DNA of 5,772 nucleotides, taken from assembly GCA_011371515.1 (NCBI GenBank), contig DRQE01000087.1:1-5772 (forward strand), given 5' to 3'. Each line of letters begins with the position of its first letter. Position 1 is the stretch's first letter. Made by a program: the position numbers and the translations under genes. Positions 1 through 5,772 of this stretch are shown here, one piece after another. Below the pieces are notes generated by a model, which did not search any database, had not been told where the DNA came from, and saw only the letters and a program-made list of their open reading frames with translations. Source of the stretch: Deltaproteobacteria bacterium. GTDB lineage: Bacteria; Desulfobacterota; GWC2-55-46; DRQE01.

Positions 1-858
1 CTTGCACATGCCTTCGCAGATGACCTTGTTGAAAAACTTACGGGCAAACGAGGAGTGTTCTCAACGAAACTTCTATTCGTATCAGATGCAACCGGAAGAA
101 AACAGATATACATATCAGACTACGACGGAAAGAATGTAGTGAGACTCACGCGCAATCGCTCTATAAACATCTCTCCGCGCTGGCTACCAGATGGCAAGAG
201 TTTCAGTTACACATCTTACATGAAGGGCTATCCCTGTGTCTACCAGCAGGTGCTTAGAACAGGGAAACTGAAGACCATTGCCTGCAGGAACGGCATAAAC
301 ATTGGTGGTGGCTGGTCTCCAGACGGAAGATACCTTGCGCTCACGATGAAGGGCAAAAAGAGCCCTGAACTATTTCTTTTCGACAGCAAAACGGGCAGAC
401 TCACACAGCTTACCAGTAACTATGCCATAGATGTATCGCCCTCGTGGTCACCGGATGGTAGAAAACTGGTCTATGTGTCCGATATGGCTGGAAAACCACA
501 GATATATGTGTTAGACTTGGTAGACAAAAAGCCCCGTAGGATTACCTTCGAGGGCAACTACAACACCTCGCCCGTGTGGTCCCCAGATGGCCGTAGCATT
601 CTCTATGTGAGAAGAGAGGACAGCAGGTTCAATATATGGCTGATGGATATAAAGACCGGCATACACAGGCAACTCACCTTCGAGGGAGACAACCTTGAGC
701 CCTCGTGGTCGCCTGATGGAAGATACATAGTGTACGAACACAAAGACAGGCGGGGTAGAGCATATCTGTACCTTATGCGAAGAGACGGCTCTGGCAAAAG
801 AAGGCTCGACCCCACAAAGGGCAACGAGAGTGCCCCTTCATGGTCTCCCTTCAGATAG
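1..858 (+). CDS. tolB: TolB, periplasmic beta-propeller of the Tol-Pal system (5' end outside window)
   Basis: TolB is the soluble periplasmic part of Tol-Pal, the system that couples inner-membrane energy to outer-membrane constriction at division; it binds Pal and TolA. The reading frame is open from base 1, giving 285 visible residues. It begins inside the end of the N-terminal domain (HAFADDLVEKLTG, then VFSTKLLFVSD, a typical TolB junction). The GTG at 55 is internal, not the start. About 140 N-terminal residues, including the signal peptide, should lie upstream, judging by the usual TolB length of about 430. Five PD40/WD40-like repeats follow, each with a WxPDG-type motif (Trp at visible residues 61, 105, 149, 193, 236), and a closing strand with WSPFR at the very C-terminus, as TolB normally ends. 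The repeat period is 43-45 codons, which fits a six-bladed propeller. No frameshift is seen. Family assignment is firm; only the start is missing. Confidence 0.95.
   Translation, partial: LAHAFADDLVEKLTGKRGVFSTKLLFVSDATGRKQIYISDYDGKNVVRLTRNRSINISPRWLPDGKSFSYTSYMKGYPCVYQQVLRTGKLKTIACRNGINIGGGWSPDGRYLALTMKGKKSPELFLFDSKTGRLTQLTSNYAIDVSPSWSPDGRKLVYVSDMAGKPQIYVLDLVDKKPRRITFEGNYNTSPVWSPDGRSILYVRREDSRFNIWLMDIKTGIHRQLTFEGDNLEPSWSPDGRYIVYEHKDRRGRAYLYLMRRDGSGKRRLDPTKGNESAPSWSPFR
160..849 (+). repeat. PD40 beta-propeller repeats inside tolB
   Basis: The Trp codons of the repeat motif fall at 181, 313, 445, 577, 706 and 841, so the spacings are 132, 132, 132, 129 and 135 bases. The motif reads WLPDGK, WSPDGR (four times), then the incomplete WSPFR at the end. 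Two neighbouring blades still share an identical 11-base stretch (544-554 and 676-686, encoding TFEG) exactly 132 bases apart. This is a protein-domain repeat, not a mobile or regulatory DNA repeat. Confidence 0.9.
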
Positions 859-863
859 ACTCG

Positions 864-873
864 GCATATATGC
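864..873. other. 10-bp perfect palindrome GCATATATGC in the tolB-cpoB gap
   Basis: A perfect inverted repeat lies six bases after the tolB stop and just before the cpoB ribosome binding site. It could be an operator half-site or an AT-rich promoter fragment, but no matching -35 element is convincing, and one 10-bp palindrome can arise by chance. Confidence 0.2.
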
Positions 874-877
874 ACTT

Positions 878-885
878 GAGGAGGT
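878..885 (+). promoter_or_regulatory. Strong Shine-Dalgarno of cpoB
   Basis: GAGGAGGT lies six bases before the ATG at 892 and is a near-perfect match to the anti-Shine-Dalgarno of 16S rRNA. It fixes the cpoB start and suggests high translation. It is much stronger than the site in front of the next gene. Confidence 0.85.
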
Positions 886-891
886 TTCAAC

Positions 892-1773
892 ATGAAAAGA
901 GTTTTCCTTCTTATAATCCTTTCCACAATGCTTGCAGGTTGTACCCTTCTTGTAAGTCCAAAGAATGATCCCATACGGGGTGACATAAGCAAACTGAAAA
1001 AGAAGACCTCGACATTAGAGAAAGAGCTTGCGGCAATAAGAAAAGAACTCGATGCCTCAAGGAAAGAGGTAAGAACCCTTGCTGCAAGACTATCGGCAGA
1101 GATGGACACCCTGCGTGAGGAGATGGCAGAGGTAAGAGGACTTGCAGAGGAGAAGCAATACAACATCGTAAGGGTAAAGGAGAATACCGAGTTTCTCGCC
1201 TCTTCCATACAGTCCATGGACGAACGGCTCAAGACAATAGAGGAAGCGCTCAAAAAAGACAGGGCTGAAGAGCCTGCCATAGACAAACTCTCCACAGAGC
1301 TCGAAGAGCTACGCACAGCCGTAAAGGAGCTTGAAGAAAAACTACAGAATATAGCAGCAAAAGGTGTGCCCGCAGCAAAGAAAGAGTCAGAAAAGCCCAA
1401 CCCCGGTGAGCTCTACATGGAAGGGCTCAACCTCGTAAGAGAGAAGAAGGACTACGACAAAGGGCTCAAGGTTCTTCGCCAGTTCCTATCCCTCTACCCC
1501 AACCACCGCCTTTCTGACAATGCCCAATACTGGATAGGAGAGATATATTACGCCCGTGGAGACTGGGAAGGCGCCATAGTGGAGTTCAACAAGGTCATAA
1601 AGAACTATCCTAAGGGTGACAAGGTGCCAGCAGCACTACTAAAACAGGCGTACTCCTTTGAAAAGCTCGGTGCCATAAAGGAGGCGAAGATATTGCTCAA
1701 AAAGATAATAGACGAACACCCCGATTCACAGGAATCTGAGCTTGCCAAGAAGCACCTTAAGAAGCTTAAGTAA
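892..1773 (+). CDS. cpoB: CpoB/YbgF-type Tol-Pal accessory protein, predicted lipoprotein with coiled coil and TPRs
   Basis: In E. coli CpoB (YbgF) is a periplasmic TPR protein that links the Tol machine to PBP1B-LpoB, coordinating peptidoglycan synthesis with outer-membrane constriction. This 293-residue protein has the family layout. Residues 1-16 are a signal peptide with a lipobox (LAGC, lipidated Cys17). The next residue is Thr, not Asp, so by the E. coli sorting rule it should go to the outer membrane. Residues about 31-155 are a charged Lys/Glu-rich coiled coil, longer than the short N-terminal coil of E. coli CpoB. Residues about 172-293 hold three TPR-like repeats, including NAQYWIGEIYYARGDWEGAI, a typical YbgF signature. 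The start is fixed by a strong Shine-Dalgarno. The gene follows tolB by 33 bases with no pal between them. The lipid anchor differs from E. coli CpoB, which is released as a soluble periplasmic protein. The family call is firm; function as in E. coli is inferred. Confidence 0.88.
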   Translation: MKRVFLLIILSTMLAGCTLLVSPKNDPIRGDISKLKKKTSTLEKELAAIRKELDASRKEVRTLAARLSAEMDTLREEMAEVRGLAEEKQYNIVRVKENTEFLASSIQSMDERLKTIEEALKKDRAEEPAIDKLSTELEELRTAVKELEEKLQNIAAKGVPAAKKESEKPNPGELYMEGLNLVREKKDYDKGLKVLRQFLSLYPNHRLSDNAQYWIGEIYYARGDWEGAIVEFNKVIKNYPKGDKVPAALLKQAYSFEKLGAIKEAKILLKKIIDEHPDSQESELAKKHLKKLK

Positions 1774-1797
1774 CCCTGCCCCCATTTCTGGTGTATT

Positions 1798-2931
1798 ATG
1801 GAAGTCTCACTTGTAAGATGCGAGGACTACTCAAGAGAGCCACTTCTCAAAGCCATAAGACAGGGGCTTGAGCCTGTAGGCGGCATAGGAAGGTTCGTAA
1901 AGCCGGGTGAGAGGATACTTCTAAAGCCCAACCTTCTTTCAGCAAAGCCAGCCCATAGGGCTGTAACCACCCATCCAAACATAGTGTGGGCAATGATAAA
2001 GCTCGTGGAGGAGGCAGGTGGCATCCCCCTTGTAGGCGATAGCCCCGGGCTTGGAAGCACACTTAAAGTGGCAAAGGCATGCGGGGTTATGGATGTGGTG
2101 GGCCAGACATCTGCAGAGCTTCTTCAGATAAAGAACGCCGTAAAGGTGGACAACCCGCGGGGAAGAAGATTCAAAAGGTTTGAGGTTGCAGAAGAGCTTC
2201 TCACAGTGGATGGGGTTATAAACTTGCCGAAACTCAAGACCCACGCCCAGATGCTCCTTACCATGGGAGTAAAGAACATCTTCGGCTGTGTGCCGGGTAA
2301 AAGAAAGGCACAGTGGCACCTTCAGGCAGGAACAGACCTTGAGTACTTCTCACAGATGATGCTGGACCTTCACGACTACATAAAACCAAGGCTTACCGTG
2401 ATGGATGCCATAATAAGTATGGAAGGCAATGGCCCAAGCAGTGGGGATCCCGTGCGCACAGGTTTTGTGGCAATATCTCCATCAGCCCTTGCCCTTGATA
2501 CAGTGTGTGCTTCTATTGTGGGTAAAGATGTCTTGCAGGTTCCAATACTTAAGACCGCGCACACACAGGGGCTGGAAGATGTAAGACAAGAGAAGATACG
2601 AATACTTGGTGAAAAGCCTGAAAGATTTAAGCCCCACAAATTCAGCTTTCCACCGCTTATAAATGTAGACTTTGCATACTTTCTGCCAAGCCCACTTAAA
2701 AGAGTGGTAAAGAGTGCCCTCACCTCAAGGCCTGTAATAGAACATCGGCGGTGCACCCTCTGTGGTGTATGTGTGGATGTGTGTCCACCGAAGATAATGA
2801 GAAAAGAAGACCGCATACACATAGACTACGATGGATGCATAAGATGTTACTGCTGTCAGGAGGTCTGCCCTGAAGAGGCAATAGAGGCAAAACAGGGGTG
2901 GCTTAAAAGGCTGCTGTCAGGAAGTTCTTAG
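1798..2931 (+). CDS. DUF362 domain protein with C-terminal 2x[4Fe-4S] ferredoxin domain
   Basis: This 377-residue protein belongs to the DUF362 family of uncharacterised Fe-S proteins; its reaction is not known. Residues about 36-235 are the DUF362 domain, with family-typical stretches: LLKPNLLSAKP (41-51), AVTTHP (55-60), VGDSPG (79-84), and LPKLKTHAQMLLTMGVKNIFG (143-163). After a linker (about 280-315) comes a bacterial-type ferredoxin domain with two CxxCxxCxxxCP motifs: Cys319, 322, 325, 329 and Cys347, 350, 353, 357, predicted to bind two [4Fe-4S] clusters. An extra Cys352 sits inside the second motif. There is no signal peptide or membrane segment, so it should be cytoplasmic; the tail ends in a short basic-hydrophobic stretch (WLKRLL). 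The ATG at 1798 keeps the conserved N-terminus (MEVSLVRCEDYS) and no other good start is in frame nearby. Only a weak GGTG (1790-1793) precedes it, 24 bases after the cpoB stop, so translation may depend on coupling. An electron-transfer or redox role is inference. Confidence 0.88.
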   Translation: MEVSLVRCEDYSREPLLKAIRQGLEPVGGIGRFVKPGERILLKPNLLSAKPAHRAVTTHPNIVWAMIKLVEEAGGIPLVGDSPGLGSTLKVAKACGVMDVVGQTSAELLQIKNAVKVDNPRGRRFKRFEVAEELLTVDGVINLPKLKTHAQMLLTMGVKNIFGCVPGKRKAQWHLQAGTDLEYFSQMMLDLHDYIKPRLTVMDAIISMEGNGPSSGDPVRTGFVAISPSALALDTVCASIVGKDVLQVPILKTAHTQGLEDVRQEKIRILGEKPERFKPHKFSFPPLINVDFAYFLPSPLKRVVKSALTSRPVIEHRRCTLCGVCVDVCPPKIMRKEDRIHIDYDGCIRCYCCQEVCPEEAIEAKQGWLKRLLSGSS

Positions 2932-2946
2932 GTTGTCTGTAAAGAG

Positions 2947-2962
2947 CCTGTTACGAGACAGG
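2947..2962 (+). promoter_or_regulatory. Small hairpin overlapping the ribosome binding site of the AsmA-like gene
   Basis: CCTGT (2947-2951) is complementary to ACAGG (2958-2962), with a six-base loop that could close by one more T-G pair. The right arm covers the first bases of the AGGAG Shine-Dalgarno at 2960-2964. A competing pairing exists: TGTCT (2934-2938) with AGACA (2956-2960). Folding could lower translation of the AsmA-like gene. The stems are only 5 bp, and no U-tract follows, so this is not a terminator. Confidence 0.25.
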
Positions 2963-2964
2963 AG
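2960..2964 (+). promoter_or_regulatory. Shine-Dalgarno of the AsmA-like gene
   Basis: AGGAG lies three bases before the ATG at 2968, which is close, and six bases before the in-frame TTG at 2971, which is nearer the usual spacing. Either start gives almost the same protein, beginning MLKKALL or LKKALL. Confidence 0.55.
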
Positions 2965-2967
2965 TGT

Positions 2968-5772
2968 ATGTTGAAGAAGGCGCTTTTAATAATAATCCTA
3001 TCGATAATCGCAGCGGCTGTAATACTGCTTTCCACCATACCCATAGACCTTACCCAGTACCGTGGCGAGATAAAAGCCCGCATAGAGGAGCGCATAAACG
3101 GCACGGTGGAGATTGACAGGGTCTATGTGAAGTTCCTGCCACACCTTACCATACAGCTAAAGGGGTTCAAACTTCTCTACAGGGAAGAACCTATCGTAAA
3201 AGCAGAGTCTGCAGAGGCAACCCTATACATACTACCCATGTTTTTCAAACGGCTCATAGTAAAGGAACTGCACCTTGAGCAACCTGTGGTAGTTCTGAGA
3301 AGAGATGTTACAGGAAGACTCAACCTTGAGAAGATACGAAAAAAGAAGCTATTCCATGTAATGCTTCGTGGGCTTAAGGTGCGAAATGCCTCAATAACGG
3401 TGGCGGACAACTTTCCCAGAAAGAAGATGCACTATGAGCTCAGGCGAACCTATCTGTACTTTGATATATATACCGATGTAATCACCTACAGTGGCTCGGG
3501 TGTGCTTCTTCCAAACACCCCTTTCAAGCTCTCGGGTGAGATGAGAAAAGAAGACAGTGGCAGACTTCTCACGGGCACGGCATTCTTTGAGAATCTCAAG
3601 GTATCCACATTTTTAAGCTACATAAAGGATGAGCTCAAAGGGGTGGACTTAAGCGGCACCCTTTCGGCAGACCTTGAATACCAGCTCCGTGGGGAAGACC
3701 CCTTTACAGGAGACTTCGTCATAAAGGGCACCTCGTCGATAAAGGAACTCGGGCTCGAATATCCAGCACTTTTCAGAAAACCCATACACTCTAAGGCAGG
3801 GGTTGCCAATGTAGAGCTAACGAAAAAGAAGGACTCACTTGTCATATCCGTTGAAGATGGAAAGTTCAACATAGAGGACCTTGTTATACTCGGCTCTGTA
3901 ACATTCAAGCTACCCCAGAAGTCTATAAGCCTTTCGCTTTCCACAACCCCATTCATGCCAACCCACATAAAGAGATTCTTCAGGGAAGATAGCTTCCCAA
4001 AGGGCATAAAATCGGTAATAGAGGAGTTCAAGGACATAAAGGGCTTTATAAAACTCAACAGGCTTACATTCTCCTCAGAGGTAAAACCCTATTTAGACTC
4101 CCTTGTGGTGGATGCAGAGCTTATGGATATGGCATTCATGCACAGGCGGTTCGATTATCCATTCTCTTCACTTAACGGAAGACTCGTCTTCAGGGCTGGC
4201 AACATAGAGCTTGAAAACATACAGGGCACCTATGGCAACACCTATTTTCACAGGATAGAGGGCACACTAACCTCCATAAAAGAGAACCCAAGGGTCAGGC
4301 TATCTATATCTGCCGATGTGGACACAGCCCAGCTTCTTAAAGAGGTAAAGAAGACCATTCCAGAGGAACCACTCAAGTCCATAGAGCTTTCAGGGCGTGC
4401 AGCCCTTGAGCTTCAAATGGAGGGCATTGCAACGGAGCCTTCTTCAATAGACTTCAATGGCAGCGTAACGCTGGATTCCGTAAGGGCATCCTACAGCCCG
4501 CTAAAACCCCTCTCGCTTGTGGCATCTGGCACGGTTGAGTTCGATAGAGCCAGTGTCAGAATAAAGGGGCTTTCTGCAAGCTACAGGGATAGCTCACTTA
4601 CGATAGAGGGCACCATAGCCGATTACAAGAAAAGACCCAGCCTCGACATGGAGGTCAGGGGACGCGCTGGCTACGGGCTCACCTCAATGTATCTTAAAGA
4701 ACCTGTGCTCACATATCCGGCAGACCTCAAAGTGCACATAAAGGGCAGTATGGATTCACTCAACATATCCTCTGTGGTTGATCTCTCCAAGTCAGGTCTT
4801 ATCTATCGTGAGATAATACACAAGGACAGGGGGTATCCGCTCCTTGTTCGCTCCACGGTGAGGGTGAAAAAGGACAGGCTCTACATAAAGGATGCTGCCA
4901 TAGTATCAGGCAAATCGAGGCTAAATGTGGAAGGCTATGTAAAGAAGGGGCGATATTCTCTCAAGCTACATTCCAGAAGTTTGAAGGTAGAAGACATCAG
5001 GGGTATATTCCGCCACATCCAGACAGACTCACCTGCCATGGGCTCTATATATGTTAACCTTTCTCTTAAGGATAGTTCCTATGGCACAAGTATTGATGGC
5101 AAGGTGACGGTGAAAGATGGTCTTTTCAGGAGCACACTCTTCAGAAACTCCGTGCGGGACATGAACCTTGTGGCAAGGTTCAGCGGCAAAGGGGCAGATG
5201 TGGTACTTAAAAAACTATACATAGGAAAGAGCCATCTTTCAGGTAAGATAAACCTTCTCGACATAAGAAAGAGGATTGTGAGTTTCTCCCTCGTCTCAGA
5301 CTTTCTCGATACCGACGACTTTCTCACCATACACAAAAAAGAGAAGACTCCGAAGGGCTATCCTGTAAAGGCAAAGGGGAAACTTACCGCAAAGGCAGGC
5401 AAGGTGCACAGGGTAACCTTCTGGAACCTTTCGGCCGATGTAGTGGTGGATCCCTATTCGATAAGGTTCGAGCCTGTAAGTTTTACATCCCACGGTGGGC
5501 AGGTTACAGGGCTTGCCGCCCTCTACAGCGGGCTTACGGACAGAAAGTTCAAACTCAAGTTCAGGGCATCGAGGCTCAAGCTCTCACCCCTTCTTAAAGA
5601 CCTTGGGGTGAAGAAAGGGGTTCTCACAGGACGCTTCACGGCAGTTTTCGATATAGACTGCAAAAGAGAAGAGCCCTACACCAGAGGGCTCAACGGCACC
5701 ATAAAGGCGGTGGCAAAGGATGGCAAGCTCTGGAAGTTCATAGTGCTGAGCAAGATATTCTCCGTCGTCAAC
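2968..5772 (+). CDS. AsmA/YhdP-like envelope protein, probable lipid-transfer bridge (3' end outside window)
   Basis: The frame is open from the ATG at 2968 to the last base, 935 codons with no stop, so the gene is cut by the window edge. AsmA-like proteins (TamB, YhdP, YdbH, AsmA in E. coli) are anchored in the inner membrane and span the periplasm as long beta-groove folds; several are implicated in moving phospholipids to the outer membrane. Residues about 5-24 form one N-terminal membrane helix after a Lys-Lys pair. The sequence IPIDLTQYRGEIKARIEERI (24-43) and VYVKFLPHLTIQLKGFKLLY, a few residues later, match the AsmA N-terminal domain. The rest is beta-rich, with recurring short strands and LNG/IKG-type turns and only one Cys (residue 898), as expected for a periplasmic protein. 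The last visible part (GLNGT at 907, then KDGKLWKFIVLSKIFSVVN) resembles the AsmA_2/YhdP C-terminal region, so perhaps 100-200 residues remain. Size is nearer YhdP or TamB than AsmA itself. The exact subfamily is uncertain. Confidence 0.85.
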   Translation, partial: MLKKALLIIILSIIAAAVILLSTIPIDLTQYRGEIKARIEERINGTVEIDRVYVKFLPHLTIQLKGFKLLYREEPIVKAESAEATLYILPMFFKRLIVKELHLEQPVVVLRRDVTGRLNLEKIRKKKLFHVMLRGLKVRNASITVADNFPRKKMHYELRRTYLYFDIYTDVITYSGSGVLLPNTPFKLSGEMRKEDSGRLLTGTAFFENLKVSTFLSYIKDELKGVDLSGTLSADLEYQLRGEDPFTGDFVIKGTSSIKELGLEYPALFRKPIHSKAGVANVELTKKKDSLVISVEDGKFNIEDLVILGSVTFKLPQKSISLSLSTTPFMPTHIKRFFREDSFPKGIKSVIEEFKDIKGFIKLNRLTFSSEVKPYLDSLVVDAELMDMAFMHRRFDYPFSSLNGRLVFRAGNIELENIQGTYGNTYFHRIEGTLTSIKENPRVRLSISADVDTAQLLKEVKKTIPEEPLKSIELSGRAALELQMEGIATEPSSIDFNGSVTLDSVRASYSPLKPLSLVASGTVEFDRASVRIKGLSASYRDSSLTIEGTIADYKKRPSLDMEVRGRAGYGLTSMYLKEPVLTYPADLKVHIKGSMDSLNISSVVDLSKSGLIYREIIHKDRGYPLLVRSTVRVKKDRLYIKDAAIVSGKSRLNVEGYVKKGRYSLKLHSRSLKVEDIRGIFRHIQTDSPAMGSIYVNLSLKDSSYGTSIDGKVTVKDGLFRSTLFRNSVRDMNLVARFSGKGADVVLKKLYIGKSHLSGKINLLDIRKRIVSFSLVSDFLDTDDFLTIHKKEKTPKGYPVKAKGKLTAKAGKVHRVTFWNLSADVVVDPYSIRFEPVSFTSHGGQVTGLAALYSGLTDRKFKLKFRASRLKLSPLLKDLGVKKGVLTGRFTAVFDIDCKREEPYTRGLNGTIKAVAKDGKLWKFIVLSKIFSVVN

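Noticed and set aside
55..57. GTG at 55 as a possible start of tolB
   Set aside because: The frame is open to base 1 and the residues before it (HAFADDLVEKLTG) are typical TolB sequence, so this is an internal valine.
603..1400. A 265-codon open frame on the - strand across the end of tolB and cpoB
   Set aside because: It lies opposite two clear genes. Its Ser- and Phe-rich product is the mirror of Lys/Glu-rich coiled-coil codons, and it has no recognisable domain.
1774..1797. Possible terminator or promoter between cpoB and the DUF362 gene
   Set aside because: The 24-base gap has no inverted repeat, no U-tract and no convincing -10/-35 pair.
1827..2822. Several - strand open frames (1827-2060, 1847-2062, 1939-2319, 2376-2822) opposite the DUF362 gene
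   Set aside because: They overlap one another and a conserved gene, and their products have no recognisable features.
3721..4746. Recurrent ATAAAGGGC-like words in the AsmA-like gene (for example near 3721, 4036, 4561 and 4738)
   Set aside because: They encode Ile-Lys-Gly at beta-strand ends in a genome that favours ATA, AAG and GGC; spacing is irregular and there is no sign of a DNA-level repeat.
3177..5493. - strand open frames at 3177-3410, 3618-4058, 5079-5336 and 5296-5493
   Set aside because: All lie inside the long AsmA-like frame on the + strand. Low-complexity Ser/Phe/Leu products are expected opposite these codons.

Overview
The window holds four genes, all on the + strand and tightly spaced (gaps of 33, 24 and 36 bases), so they are probably one operon. 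No RNA gene, mobile element, CRISPR array or convincing terminator is visible. The first gene enters from the left edge and the last runs off the right edge.

Layout: (1) 1-858 is the C-terminal two thirds of TolB, the periplasmic beta-propeller of the Tol-Pal envelope machine. (2) 892-1773 is a CpoB/YbgF-type protein with a lipoprotein signal, a long coiled coil and C-terminal TPR repeats. (3) 1798-2931 is a cytoplasmic DUF362 protein ending in a two-cluster [4Fe-4S] ferredoxin domain. (4) 2968-5772 is the first 935 residues of a large AsmA/YhdP-like protein with an N-terminal membrane anchor. This gene is open to the edge of the window and has no stop in it.

The host is a diderm (outer-membrane-bearing) bacterium, since TolB, CpoB and AsmA-like proteins serve an outer membrane. 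Codon use is marked: isoleucine is mostly ATA (16 of 18 in cpoB by hand count) and arginine is often AGA/AGG. That, with the ferredoxin-type DUF362 protein, would fit an anaerobic and possibly thermophilic lineage such as Nitrospirota or Desulfobacterota. The phylum is a guess; the diderm envelope is not.

Together the genes look like an envelope-maintenance cluster. TolB and CpoB link outer-membrane constriction to peptidoglycan synthesis at division. The AsmA-like protein is likely to bridge the periplasm for lipid transfer. The DUF362 Fe-S protein has no known envelope role and is the odd member. The pal gene that usually lies between tolB and cpoB/ybgF is absent from that position. I see no strong sign of a wholly new system; the most interesting points are the missing pal, the lipid-anchored CpoB, and the neighbourhood joining Tol, an Fe-S protein and an AsmA-like protein.
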